Of a DNA stretch of 64,000 bases, positions 41,327-50,001 are shown in pieces (position 1 is the stretch's first letter; every line of letters starts with the position of its first letter). The translations under genes and the position numbers were made by a program. Where the stretch lies: NCBI RefSeq assembly GCF_000250675.2, contig NC_018681.1:2542001-2606000 (forward strand), in the 5' to 3' direction. This DNA comes from Nocardia brasiliensis ATCC 700358. Its GTDB lineage: Bacteria; Actinomycetota; Actinomycetes; Mycobacteriales; Mycobacteriaceae. The notes under the pieces are model-generated. The model had not been told where the DNA came from and searched no databases. It was given only the letters and a program-made list of their open reading frames with translations.

Positions 41327-42112
41327 TCAGATGCCGAAGGCGTGCATCAGGCGGGCGGTGGAGCGGGGGGCGACGCCGGCGAGGGCGTAGAGGGTGCGGG
41401 TGAAGCGGGGTTCCACGCGGGGGGCTCGGGTGTGGATGGCGGTTTCGATGCGTTGGGCTGCTTGCTCCGGTTCATCGAGTTGGCCGGGCGTGTAATGGAC
41501 GGTGGTGACTTGGATGCCTTGCGGGGACAGTTCGGCGTCGGCGCAGTCGCCGAAGGTGGTCCAGGCGGCCTGGGCACTGGCGTAGGACGCGAAATTCGGT
41601 GCGGCGCCGATATGCGGGCTCCACGGTCCGACGTTGAGGACATGTCCGGAGCCGGAGCGCAGCATCGCCGGGAGCAGACCCAAGGTGAGGCGGAGCGGGC
41701 CGAAATAGTTCGCGGCCATCATCTGCTGATAGTCGCGGAAACGGTGCAGCGACTGGGTGACCGGGCGGCGTACGGGCCGTCCCGCGTTGTTGATCAGCAC
41801 GTCGACGGTGCCGAATTCGCTGAGCACCCAGGTGACCAGCTGGTCGACGTCGCCGAGCGCCGCGATATCGCAGCGGCACCAGTGCGCCTCCCCGCCGTCG
41901 CCGCGGATCTCCTCGCAGGCGGCGATCAACTGGTCGCCGCGCCGAGCCACCAGAAGTAGCTGCGCCCCTTGGGCGGCCAGTAGTTGCGCGGTGGCGCGGC
42001 CGATATCGGAACACGCGTCGGTGACCAGAACCCGGCGTCCCGCCAGCGATTCCGGCGGATGGGCACGCTTGCGATCTATGAATCGGACCGGGGCAGTACG
42101 GAATTCGGGCAT
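41327..42112 (-). CDS. SDR family protein with altered catalytic motif
   Basis: A 261-residue short-chain dehydrogenase/reductase-like protein. The Rossmann part has V-L-V-T-D-A-C-S-D-I-G (usual T-G-x-x-x-G-I-G with two Gly lost), then I-N-N-A-G. The active site normally Y-x-x-x-K reads S-Y-A-S-A-Q-A-A, so the catalytic Lys is Gln. It may bind NAD(P) weakly and be non-catalytic, or act by another mechanism. ATG 42112 is favoured; GTG 42130 is an alternative. The C-terminal part R-S-T-A-R-L-M-H-A-F-G-I is typical of acyl-CoA-linked actinobacterial SDRs. Confidence 0.8.
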   Translation of the reverse strand: MPEFRTAPVRFIDRKRAHPPESLAGRRVLVTDACSDIGRATAQLLAAQGAQLLLVARRGDQLIAACEEIRGDGGEAHWCRCDIAALGDVDQLVTWVLSEFGTVDVLINNAGRPVRRPVTQSLHRFRDYQQMMAANYFGPLRLTLGLLPAMLRSGSGHVLNVGPWSPHIGAAPNFASYASAQAAWTTFGDCADAELSPQGIQVTTVHYTPGQLDEPEQAAQRIETAIHTRAPRVEPRFTRTLYALAGVAPRSTARLMHAFGI

Positions 42113-42130
42113 CGGCACAGCAACCTTCAC

Positions 42131-42489
42131 ATGCGAACGACTGAACACACGCACGGCACCCCGCCGACAGTGCCGAAGCCGCCCGCCCCCGCAACCTCCC
42201 GGCGACATATGCGACCGGTCACAGTATAAGGTTGCCAGCCGTTTGATGGACTTGATCGAGCGAATGCTCCCGCCACCCTGCTCCCGGCGCCGCTTCACAG
42301 ACCTCCCGCACCGAGCGTCGGCGTGCCGCACGGCAAGTTGTTGTGTGAGGTGTCGACAAGCTCTGTGGGCGGGCGCATCTGGCTTGCGACAGATCGCCCG
42401 CTCCGGGGCTCGGCGTTGAGGGCCTGGTTTGGTGGACAGGTCCTCGGAAGGGGCGGGGAGCTGGTGGGGTTGGTCCGACCGCGTCGGGC
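42131..42489. other. Gap upstream of the SDR gene
   Basis: No gene or repeat seen. The segment GTCACAGTATAAGGTT near 42216-42231 is the only AT-rich patch and is a possible promoter. Confidence 0.4.
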
Positions 42490-43767
42490 CTACTCCGGGG
42501 ACTCGTAGCGCAGGGCGTTTTCGGAGCGGCAGATTTCGTCTATGCCGGAGACGATGTCGCGGAGGAGTTCTGAGGGGAGGGCGGCGGGGCGTAGGCGGCT
42601 GGTGAAGGTGATGAGGCCGTGGTCTTCGGGGGAGAGGCCGCGGGTGGCGGCTTCGGAGCGCAGGTAGCGGGAGCGGACGCCGTAGGTCATCGCGGAGATG
42701 ACGGTGAAGCAGCCGGTGCGCTCGCGGTGTCCGGCGAACAGATCGTGCAGGCGGTAGAACACCGACGTGTAGCTCGACAGCGGCGCGAAAACACCTACCC
42801 GGTAGGCGGGACCACGCTCGGACGAACTGAGCGCCGTATCGGCGAGATATTCGGCGTCGCGCAGGGTCTGCACCTTCGGCGCGAAGAGCACCGCGCCCGC
42901 GGCCGCGTTGCGCAGCGGCATGCCCGCGGGACCGCTCGCGGCGGAGGCGATGACGCCCAAGGACTTTCGGGCCCGCGAACCGACCTCGCGCCGCGCCCGC
43001 ACCGAACGGGTCGGCGTGGTGGGATGCAGGGTGGACCACTGCCCGAATCGCACCGTGCCCAGTTGCAACTGGCCGACGCCACCCGGGCGGGTCACCTTCA
43101 GCGGCGCGGTGTCGACCCAGCGTCCCACCTGCAACGCAGCGTTGCCGGGCCGGGTGATCTCGGCGTAGGCGTGTTCCACGAAGGAGTCGAAGTCGAGGAA
43201 CCGGTCCGCGTTGGTGGTGAGCCAGGTGCGGTCCTTGTCGATGTCGATCACGTCGAGGGTGAGCGCGGTGATGATGCCCGCGCGCCCGCCCGCACCGAGG
43301 ATGCGATGGAACCGCTCGGTGTGGTGGGTGCGCCCGCAGGTGCCGATCCGCCCGTCGTTGTCGACGTACTCCAGATCGACGACCTGGTCGATGAACATGC
43401 CGTACTTGTGCGAGGCCGCGCTCACCCCGCCGACGGAGGCGAAACCGCCGGCGGTGATGTCGCGGTGGTCGCCGACGATCGGCAGGCCGAGCCCGTGCGC
43501 GCCGAGCCGCCGATCGATATCGGACAGCTTGGCGCCCGCCTGCACGCGCACCGTCCGCCGGCCGAGGTTGATGTCCAGCACCTGGTTCATCCGGCGCAGC
43601 GACACCACGGTCGGCTGCGCGGGCAGTGTCAGTCCGTCGTCCAGTTGCTCCCCGCCGCGCACGGTCAGCCGTTCCGCGCGGCCGCGTGAATCCCGAACCG
43701 TGCGAACGACATCCGCGGTATCGCGGGGTAGATACTCCTCGGCGGAGACAAACTGCGGCGTGCTCAT
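42490..43767 (-). CDS. FAD-binding oxidoreductase (FAD_binding_4 / VAO fold)
   Basis: A 425-residue flavoprotein. The PCMH-type FAD domain covers residues 25-200, with P-T-V-V-S-L-R-R-M-N, V-Q-A-G-A-K-L-S-D-I-D and the phosphate-binding G-D-H-R-D-I-T-A-G-G-F-A-S-V-G-G-V-S-A-A-S-H-K-Y-G-M type segment. The His that often binds FAD covalently is not evident. The C-terminal half is not a standard cap domain I recognise. Substrate unknown. A -10 element lies 7 nt before the ATG. Confidence 0.85.
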   Translation of the reverse strand: MSTPQFVSAEEYLPRDTADVVRTVRDSRGRAERLTVRGGEQLDDGLTLPAQPTVVSLRRMNQVLDINLGRRTVRVQAGAKLSDIDRRLGAHGLGLPIVGDHRDITAGGFASVGGVSAASHKYGMFIDQVVDLEYVDNDGRIGTCGRTHHTERFHRILGAGGRAGIITALTLDVIDIDKDRTWLTTNADRFLDFDSFVEHAYAEITRPGNAALQVGRWVDTAPLKVTRPGGVGQLQLGTVRFGQWSTLHPTTPTRSVRARREVGSRARKSLGVIASAASGPAGMPLRNAAAGAVLFAPKVQTLRDAEYLADTALSSSERGPAYRVGVFAPLSSYTSVFYRLHDLFAGHRERTGCFTVISAMTYGVRSRYLRSEAATRGLSPEDHGLITFTSRLRPAALPSELLRDIVSGIDEICRSENALRYESPE

Positions 43768-43774
43768 GGCACGA

Positions 43775-43780
43775 AAGCTA
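43775..43780 (-). promoter_or_regulatory. -10 element for leaderless FAD oxidoreductase transcript
   Basis: TAGCTT on the minus strand, 7 nt before the ATG. Confidence 0.55.
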
Positions 43781-43818
43781 CTACAGCGCGGCCGCCGCCG
43801 CTCGTCCGATCTCGGGTG

Positions 43819-45384
43819 CTATCCGGCGGTTGGTGCGAGTTGCTTGCTGAACAGTACCGATCCCGTCGCGTCGCACAAATTGACCGTCAGCTCCCTTGAC
43901 TTGCCGTCGATCAGGACCTCGCCGAAATGTTGGTACTCATCGAGCGGGGAACTGTTCTGCACCGGCGGCGCGTGCACGAAAACGGCTTCCGGCCCGAAAG
44001 TTCCGTCCAGCGGGTTCGGGCCGAACGCGCCGGCGTTGAGCGGTCCGGAGACGAACTCCCAGAACTCGTCGAAGTCGGTGAACGCCGCGCGCTCAGGGGC
44101 GTAGTGGTGTGCGGCGGTGTAGTGCACGTCGGCGGTCAGCCACACCACGTCGGTCACCTTGTTCGCCTTCATCGCCGAGAGCACCTGGGCGATCTCGGTT
44201 TCGCGGCCCGACGGGGCGCCTGGATCGCCGTTGGCGGGCCCCTCGAACGCGGTGGTATTCGGTTGTTCACCGTCCTTGACGACGAGGCCGAGCGGGAGAT
44301 CGTTCGCCACGATCTTCCATACCGCCTTCGAGTCGCGCAGACCCTCGATCAACCACTTCGTCTGAGCCGCACCGAAGATGCGGCCCTCGGGGCCGTTGTT
44401 CGCGTCGTTGGTGTCCTTGTAGGTGCGCATGTCGAGCACGAAGACGTCCAGCAGCGGACCGTAGGAGATCTTGCGGTAGAGGCGGCCGTCCACGGCTTCC
44501 TTGGGCTCCAACGGCATCCACTCGTGGAACGCCTGCCAGGCCCGGGTCGCCAAGGTGTCCATGCTGCGCTCGTTGTAGTTCTTGGCCGCCGGGACGAGGC
44601 CGCCCGGATACCAGTTGTTGACGGTCTCGTGGTCGTCCCACTGCACCACCTGCGCGACCGAGGAGTTGAAGCGCAGGTAGTTCTGGTCGGTCAGGTTGTA
44701 GGCGTAGTTGCCACGGAACTGCTGCAACGTCTGGGCGGGGGCGCTCTTCGCCTCGGACACCGTGTTGCGCCAGATTCGCCCGTCGGGCAACGTGACCGAC
44801 TCTTTGACCGGATTGTCCGCGTAGATGGAATCGCCGGAGTGGATGAACAGGTGCGGGTCGCGGGCGGCCATCGCGGAGAAGATCTTCATGCCGCCGAGAT
44901 CCGGGTTGATGCCGTACCCCTGGCCGACCACGTCACCGGACCACTGCAACCGGATATCCGACTCGCCGGTCGGCACCGTGCGGAACACGCCGGTGACGGG
45001 TTCGGAGACGGCGCCGCTCTCGTTCTCCAACGTCACCCGGTAGTGCACCTGCTGGCCGGCGGGCAAACCGTTGACGCGCACCCGGCCGGTGCCGTCACTG
45101 TCCGGGGTGAGCAGGGGACCGGCGAACCTCTTTGCGTTGGTGAACGATTCGGTGGACGCGGTCTCCACGATCAGCTTCGCGGGCTGGTCGGAGCGGGCCC
45201 AGATCAGCGCGCCGTCGGTGCGCGGGTCACCCACCGCGACCCCGTGGGTCAGCACCGGCCGCTGCCGCACCAGGCCGGGCCCGTCATTGGCGGCGCACGC
45301 GGCCAATGCCGGAGCGGCCACCAGACCGAGCGCGGAGGTGCGCAACAGGGTGCGCCGGGAGAAACCGAAGGTCGAACCAGTCAT
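43819..45384 (-). CDS. PhoD-like alkaline phosphatase / phosphodiesterase, Tat-exported lipoprotein
   Basis: A 521-residue metallophosphoesterase. The Tat signal has S-R-R-T-L-L-R and ends in L-A-A-C, a lipobox, so it is probably folded before export and then lipid-anchored. The small N-terminal beta domain (residues 45-150) is followed by the catalytic domain with G-D-S-I-Y-A-D-N, W-D-D-H-E-T-V-N-N, and H-Y-T-A-A-H-H-Y near the C-terminus, the PhoD-family Fe/Ca ligands. Substrates may be phospho-mono- or diesters such as teichoic acids or phospholipids. A PHO box was not seen upstream. Confidence 0.93.
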   Translation of the reverse strand: MTGSTFGFSRRTLLRTSALGLVAAPALAACAANDGPGLVRQRPVLTHGVAVGDPRTDGALIWARSDQPAKLIVETASTESFTNAKRFAGPLLTPDSDGTGRVRVNGLPAGQQVHYRVTLENESGAVSEPVTGVFRTVPTGESDIRLQWSGDVVGQGYGINPDLGGMKIFSAMAARDPHLFIHSGDSIYADNPVKESVTLPDGRIWRNTVSEAKSAPAQTLQQFRGNYAYNLTDQNYLRFNSSVAQVVQWDDHETVNNWYPGGLVPAAKNYNERSMDTLATRAWQAFHEWMPLEPKEAVDGRLYRKISYGPLLDVFVLDMRTYKDTNDANNGPEGRIFGAAQTKWLIEGLRDSKAVWKIVANDLPLGLVVKDGEQPNTTAFEGPANGDPGAPSGRETEIAQVLSAMKANKVTDVVWLTADVHYTAAHHYAPERAAFTDFDEFWEFVSGPLNAGAFGPNPLDGTFGPEAVFVHAPPVQNSSPLDEYQHFGEVLIDGKSRELTVNLCDATGSVLFSKQLAPTAG

Positions 45385-45552
45385 GGGATCACCCTGTCCC
45401 AGCTATCCCAACGCAATATGAACTCCGGGGTAACGAGTCGACGCGAGCAAACTGTCGGCGAGTGGCGTACCCGCCACCCCCTCACGACCATCAAGCGAAA
45501 GCCCTCCCAGCCACCGATCCGACCCCCGACTGTAAGCGCGGGATCGCAACAG

Positions 45553-45624
45553 CCGCACCCTTTCTCGGGATCCGCACGCGTTCTGGACGCCCGCAAAGGG
45601 TGCGAATCCCGAGAAGGGGTGCGG
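45553..45624. repeat. Inverted repeat, 19-bp arms
   Basis: CCGCACCCTTTCTCGGGAT (45553-45571) and ATCCCGAGAAGGGGTGCGG (45606-45624) pair with one G-T position around a 34-nt spacer that holds a second, partial GCAAAGGGTGCG arm. It may end the phoD-like transcript coming from the other side only if read on the plus strand; its position next to tandem repeats favours a repeat origin. Confidence 0.8.
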
Positions 45625-45832
45625 GTTCTGAAAAGTATGGCGGGCATCGCGAAGGGGGCGCAGTCCGCGATGTAGCCCGGAGGACCTTCGGGCCGCGAGG
45701 TGAGCCGTACAACGAGAAGGGGTGCGGGCTTCCGGAACGGGGCGGGCACCGCGAGGAGCGGAGTTCGGCAGTGGTGGTGGTGATTTCAGGGGTCCGCGAG
45801 GACCTTCGGGCACGTGAGGTGGGCCTACAACG

Positions 45833-45871
45833 CGAAATGTCGCCAGCCGATGAAACGACTGGCGACATTCG
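45833..45871 (-). terminator. Hairpin downstream of the acyltransferase gene
   Basis: ATGTCGCCAG (about 45837-45846) pairs with CTGGCGACAT (45859-45868) and CGAA/TTCG extend the stem with one bulge. It lies 80 nt after the acyltransferase stop and is a likely terminator. Confidence 0.65.
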
Positions 45872-45951
45872 AACGCGAGGATTCCAGCAGGGCAGGCTCT
45901 CCGCCGACGATAGCTTCGATGCCACAGAAGGACGCAGTCCTCCACTGGGAG

Positions 45952-46677
45952 CTAGCTGGCTGCGGTGTCCGGGATTCGGGTGGTTTCGCGGGCGCTGCCG
46001 TTGGGGACGTTCTTCTTCAGGCTGGCGGCGTAGACGTCGACGTATTCCTGGCCGCTGAGCTGCATGAGCTCGTACATGACCTCGTCGGTGACGGCGCGCT
46101 CGACGAAGCGGTTGCCGCCCATGCCGTCGTAGCGGGAGAAGTCGATGGGGGTGCCGAATTTGACGGTCACCTTGCGGCGGCGCCAGCGGAACGGTCCGGG
46201 CGGGCTCACGTCGTCGGTGCCGATGACGGCGACCGGGATGACGGGGACGCCGGTTTCCAGCGCGAGACGGGCCAGGCCGGTCTTGCCTTTGTACAGGCGA
46301 CCGTCGGGGGAGCGGGTGCCCTCGGGGTAGAGGCCGACCAGTCGGCCCTGATCGAGCAGCTTGCGGGCGGCGTTGAGCGCGTCCTCGGCGGCGTCGGCGC
46401 CGGTGCGGTCGATCGGGAACTGGCCGGTGGTGGTGAAGAACCACTTCTGGAACGCGCCCTTGACGCCGGGCGTGTTGAAGTATTCGGCCTTCGCCAGATA
46501 GTTGATGCGGCGCGGCGAGAGCAGCGGCGCGAACAACCAGTCCGCGAAGGAAAGGTGGTTACCCGCCATGATTGCCGGACCGTCGGCCGGAATGTTCTCC
46601 ACACCTTCGACCGTGGGCCGATTGTAGAGATGCATGAACGGTCCCAGCAGCAAGTACTTCAGCAGCCAGTAGAACAT
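45952..46677 (-). CDS. 1-acylglycerol-3-phosphate acyltransferase family protein (Rv2182c homologue)
   Basis: A 241-residue PlsC-type acyltransferase at the inner membrane. N-H-L-S-F-A-D is the catalytic H-x4-D motif, G-L-Y-P-E-G-T-R-S the substrate-binding motif. N-terminal residues 1-18 are hydrophobic. ATG 46677 is chosen because GGAAGG sits 6 nt upstream. It would add the second acyl chain of phosphatidic acid or, given the neighbourhood of PimB', an acyl group to a mannolipid intermediate. Confidence 0.9.
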   Translation of the reverse strand: MFYWLLKYLLLGPFMHLYNRPTVEGVENIPADGPAIMAGNHLSFADWLFAPLLSPRRINYLAKAEYFNTPGVKGAFQKWFFTTTGQFPIDRTGADAAEDALNAARKLLDQGRLVGLYPEGTRSPDGRLYKGKTGLARLALETGVPVIPVAVIGTDDVSPPGPFRWRRRKVTVKFGTPIDFSRYDGMGGNRFVERAVTDEVMYELMQLSGQEYVDVYAASLKKNVPNGSARETTRIPDTAAS

Positions 46678-47019
46678 GACGTCCTTCCCCCGGGACCGGG
46701 ATCGAAGCGGGCACACCTGCGTCAGTTGCCGACTTTACCGCTGGTTGCAGATCACATCCAAGCGCAGCGGCTAATCTCACCACACTCTGCCATGCGCGAG
46801 CGGGTGCGCTGTAATCGAAGCCCGATAGCGGGACTGCCGGCCACCGGAATCGTGGTCATCGGTGACCGAGCAGATCTTCTGTTCTTCGAATACCACTGGC
46901 GCGCGCCACGAAACGTGGAATGTGCGTCCTGGGTCGACCGAGCACGGATCGCTTCGAGATCACCAGGTAATCCTGGCGGCATCGGCCGAGAAGCCACCAC
47001 CATTACCTGGTGATCTTGG
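46678..47019. other. Gap between acyltransferase and ROK kinase genes
   Basis: Holds palindromic element C at its right end (46957-47016). Nothing else is recognised in the remaining 280 bp, which should contain the acyltransferase promoter. Confidence 0.5.
46957..47016. repeat. Palindromic element C (60 bp)
   Basis: AGATCACCAGGTAAT (46957-46971) and ATTACCTGGTGATCT (47002-47016) are perfect; the inner parts (CCTGGCGG against CCACCACC) no longer pair fully. Ends 3 nt after the ROK kinase stop (reading the minus strand). Confidence 0.9.
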
Positions 47020-48027
47020 TCAGCGGCTGCGCGCGACCCTGGAGTTCTTGTGCTCGCTCTCGATGAGCGCCGCGCGGGCGAGGTCGGCGGCGCCGATCAT
47101 GCCCGCGGCTTCGCCGAGCTGGGTGGTGCGGATCCGCGCGAGCGGGCGGTGGCCCGCGCCGGTGACGGCGCGGGCGTACTCCTCGCGCGCCTCGTCCAGG
47201 AACAGCGGGGCCGAACTGCTCACGCCGCCGGCGATGACGACCAGGTCGGGGTCGAAGATATCGCTGACGAAGGCGAGCCCGAGGCCGAGCCACCGCGCGA
47301 AATCGGCCATCACCCGCACCGCGAGCGGGTCACCGTCCTGGGCCGCGCCCGCGACCCGGCGCCCGGTCAGCGAACCGGGATCGCGATAGACGTCCTTCGC
47401 GAGCACCGAGCGCACCGGATCGGTGGCCAGCATCTCGATCGCGGTATCGGCGAGAGCTGTTCCGCTGCAATACCGTTCCCAGCAGCCGCGTTTGCCGCAC
47501 GGGCAGGCCCGGCCCTCCGGCACGACCTGTAGATGGCCGAGTTCCGGTGCGACACCGTGTGTTCCGCGATAGAGCCGGCCGTCGATCAGCAGCGCGGCGC
47601 CGATCCCGGTGCCGATCGCGACGAGCACCACGTTGTGCCCGCCCGCCGCCGCGCCGAACCGATATTCGGCCCACATCGCGGCGTTCGCGTCGTGTTCGAG
47701 AATGACCGGCAGCTCGAGGCGTTCGGTGAGCCGCTGTGCGACCGGAGTGTCCTGCCACGGCAGGTGCGGGGCGAACCGGACGGTGGTGCGGTCGGCGGTG
47801 ATGAACCCGGCGACCGCGAGGCCGACCGCGCCGATCGGATGGCGGTCGCACAGCTCACGCACGGAACGGGCGAGGGCGTCCTCGAGTGCCCGGGCCGAAT
47901 GCGGGGTCGGCGCCTGCACAGTGTCGAGCACCTCGCCGCTGTTGTCGATCACCGATGCGCGAATGTTGGTGCCGCCGACGTCGATTCCGACAGTCAGCGG
48001 TCGCGCACCTGACAGCCGGTGCGTCAT
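47020..48027 (-). CDS. ROK-family sugar kinase (glucokinase-like)
   Basis: A 335-residue kinase. V-G-I-D-V-G-G-T-N-I-R-A is the phosphate-1 loop, L-E-H-D-A-N-A-A carries the catalytic Asp, and the ROK zinc signature is C-P-C-G-K-R-G-C-W-E-R-Y-C-S-G with one His upstream (G-H-L-Q-V). The best general call is glucokinase, but polyphosphate or other sugar preference cannot be told. Its ATG overlaps the stop of the Rv2183c-like gene (ATGA). Confidence 0.9.
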   Translation of the reverse strand: MTHRLSGARPLTVGIDVGGTNIRASVIDNSGEVLDTVQAPTPHSARALEDALARSVRELCDRHPIGAVGLAVAGFITADRTTVRFAPHLPWQDTPVAQRLTERLELPVILEHDANAAMWAEYRFGAAAGGHNVVLVAIGTGIGAALLIDGRLYRGTHGVAPELGHLQVVPEGRACPCGKRGCWERYCSGTALADTAIEMLATDPVRSVLAKDVYRDPGSLTGRRVAGAAQDGDPLAVRVMADFARWLGLGLAFVSDIFDPDLVVIAGGVSSSAPLFLDEAREEYARAVTGAGHRPLARIRTTQLGEAAGMIGAADLARAALIESEHKNSRVARSR

Positions 48028-48728
48028 GCCTTGATCGTCACTGGGATAGCGACGTAACGGGATCGCGACGGGCGTTGTCCCGCGCGGCCTTCCGTACGCC
48101 CGGCGGTGGCATCGTGCGGCGATGCGGGGGAATCACGGTGCGGCGCAGCGTGATCGTGCTCCGGCATCACCGGGTCGACCGGCACACCGGCGAGCGCCTC
48201 GCGCAGCACCGTGACGATGGCGGTGCCGTGATCGGCCACGCTCTGCAACACCTCGTGATGTTCCCCGCGCACCAGCGCGGCCGCGGCGCAGACCGGGCAC
48301 CAGTCGCAACTCGACCACTCCACCTGACCGTCGGCGGCCCGGCGCAGCACCGGCTCCACCCGCTCGAGCACGGCTTCGGCGAGCAGTTTGAGTTCCGCGG
48401 CGAATTCGGCCAAGCCGTCGCCCGGATCACCTTGGTAGGGGCCGTTTTTCGGCTGCGCGCCGGATTGGGTGGCACCGTGGGCGCGAGTGTCGTTGCCCGC
48501 GTTGCGTGGGTCGCCCGCACTGCCCGCACTACGGGAGTCGCTCGCACTGCGTGGATTGCCCGCGCCGCCCTGTGCACGCGCGTCGGTCGATTCGCTCGTG
48601 CCGCCTTGTGCGCGCGCGTCGACGGATTCGTCTGCGTCGCCCTGTGCGCGGACGTCGGTTTCGTGCGTGCGGTCTCCGCCTCGACCGGTGACCCGGCCGA
48701 AGAAGCCGGTGCTTCGATCACCGTTCAT
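48024..48728 (-). CDS. Conserved hypothetical protein (Rv2183c homologue)
   Basis: A 234-residue protein. Residues 15-95 are low-complexity Asp/Arg/Ala/Gly with a repeated A-R-A-Q-G-G-x-x-E/N pattern (units of about 14 residues). The conserved part starts near L-A-E-F-A-A-E-L-K-L-L-A-E-A-V and contains C-D-W-C-P-V-C-A-A-A-A-L-V-R-G-E, a likely metal-binding Cys cluster. Function unknown. It is coupled to both neighbours: 11-nt overlap with the ATPase gene and 4-nt overlap with the kinase gene. Confidence 0.78.
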   Translation of the reverse strand: MNGDRSTGFFGRVTGRGGDRTHETDVRAQGDADESVDARAQGGTSESTDARAQGGAGNPRSASDSRSAGSAGDPRNAGNDTRAHGATQSGAQPKNGPYQGDPGDGLAEFAAELKLLAEAVLERVEPVLRRAADGQVEWSSCDWCPVCAAAALVRGEHHEVLQSVADHGTAIVTVLREALAGVPVDPVMPEHDHAAPHRDSPASPHDATAGRTEGRAGQRPSRSRYVAIPVTIKA

Positions 48729-50001
48729 CGCCGCCGCTTTCCGGCCACAGCTGCGGGTCGGGGCGGAACCGCACCACGAGTTGCCCGCCGTCGAGTTCGG
48801 CACCGTCGACCGTGCACCGCCGCAATACCGGCGCCAGACGCACTCGCCGCCGGACACCGTCCGCTCCCACGATCAAATCGTCCTCCACTCGGCCAAGTCG
48901 CAGCGTTGTCGCGTCGACCACGGGCAGTGGCATCCGCAATGTGTATATCGCGTGCAGGCCGCTGCCCGATTCACATCGAACCACCGGTTCGCCGGAACTC
49001 CCGTCAACCTCCGCCGGACTGTCGCTCAGCATAAGGGCAGCGTCCCCGTCCGAGCCCACCGCGTGCGACAGCGCCGTGAGGGAGGTCAGGCCGATCGGCT
49101 CGGGTCCGGTGTGCTGCGCGATCAGCACCGGGATACCCGGCATCGCGCGCCGTAACTCGGTGATCGCGGTGAGTTGCTCGTCACGTCGATCGGCGTACCA
49201 GCGCGCCGCCGGATGATCGATGTCCGCGGCGCCGTCGAGGGCGGGGAGCACCTTGTTCACCACCACGGTGTCGAGGCGCAGGCCGAGCAGGGCGGCGGCG
49301 GAACGGACGCGTTCGGATTCGGCGAGGGTCACCCGTTCGGCGACGGTGATCAGGCGGGCTCCGGTGCGGTGATGGTCGGCGAGCAGGTCGCGGACCTCGG
49401 TGACCGCCTCGACGATCCGTTCGACGGTCGCCGCGAGTACCGCGCGGCGCAGGTCCGTGCCGACCGAACTCATCGCGCGGGCGTGCGCCGGCCACACCCG
49501 TTCCAGATAGCCGAGCAGCGTGTCCGGCGCGGTGACGATGCGCAGCATGTCCGCCGAGGGCGGGCAGTCGACGACCACCACATCCCAGTCGTCCTCGTGC
49601 ACGAACTGGGTGATCTCCACCAGCATCAGTAGTTCCTGCACGCCCGGCAGGCCGGTCAGCTCGGCCGGGTCGAGCGCGGCCAGGTCGACGCCGTGATCGT
49701 GGCCGGTGCCGGGGGACAGCATCCGCACCACCTCGCGGAACCGATCCTCCAGCAGCGCAAGCGAATCCACTTCGATCACGTCGAGCCCGGGCAGCACCGT
49801 GGCGATCCCCGCGACCGTGCCGGGATCGTGCGGAAAACGGAACCCGAGCGCATCGCCCAGCGAATGCGCCTGATCGAGCGACGCGATCAGCACCCGGCGG
49901 CCCGCCCTGGCGTAGGACATGGCGGTGGCACACGCCAGTGTCGTCTTGCCTACCCCGCCTTTGCCGATGAACAGCTCGACCCGGGTCGTGTGTGTCGTCA
50001 G
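48718..50001 (-). CDS. ArsA/GET3-like ATPase (Rv2184c homologue), non-canonical start
   Basis: A 427-residue P-loop ATPase of the ArsA/anion-pump family. The deviant Walker A F-I-G-K-G-G-V-G-K-T-T-L lies before any ATG, GTG or TTG; the first ATG (49920) would delete it. The only neat solution is CTG 50001, which overlaps the previous gene's TGA (CTGA), giving the start L/M-T-T-H-T-T-R-V-E-L. Switch-like V-V-V-D-C-P-P-S-A-D-M-L and the A-loop follow. The family handles tail-anchored proteins or metals in other organisms; here the role is unknown. Part of a five-gene coupled cluster. Confidence 0.85.
   Translation of the reverse strand: MTTHTTRVELFIGKGGVGKTTLACATAMSYARAGRRVLIASLDQAHSLGDALGFRFPHDPGTVAGIATVLPGLDVIEVDSLALLEDRFREVVRMLSPGTGHDHGVDLAALDPAELTGLPGVQELLMLVEITQFVHEDDWDVVVVDCPPSADMLRIVTAPDTLLGYLERVWPAHARAMSSVGTDLRRAVLAATVERIVEAVTEVRDLLADHHRTGARLITVAERVTLAESERVRSAAALLGLRLDTVVVNKVLPALDGAADIDHPAARWYADRRDEQLTAITELRRAMPGIPVLIAQHTGPEPIGLTSLTALSHAVGSDGDAALMLSDSPAEVDGSSGEPVVRCESGSGLHAIYTLRMPLPVVDATTLRLGRVEDDLIVGADGVRRRVRLAPVLRRCTVDGAELDGGQLVVRFRPDPQLWPESGGDER

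Larger units (their letters stand above)
45385..45951. other. 567-bp gap with inverted and tandem repeats
   Basis: No gene is recognised. It contains a 19-bp inverted repeat (45553-45571 and 45606-45624, one wobble), a roughly 103-bp imperfect tandem repeat (GAGAAGGGGTGCGGG at 45611 and 45714, each ending in GAGGTG...CCTACAAC), and the hairpin 45833-45871. Confidence 0.6.

Noticed and set aside
42131..42489. A small gene between the SDR and FAD oxidoreductase genes
   Set aside because: No frame shows codon bias or a ribosome site.
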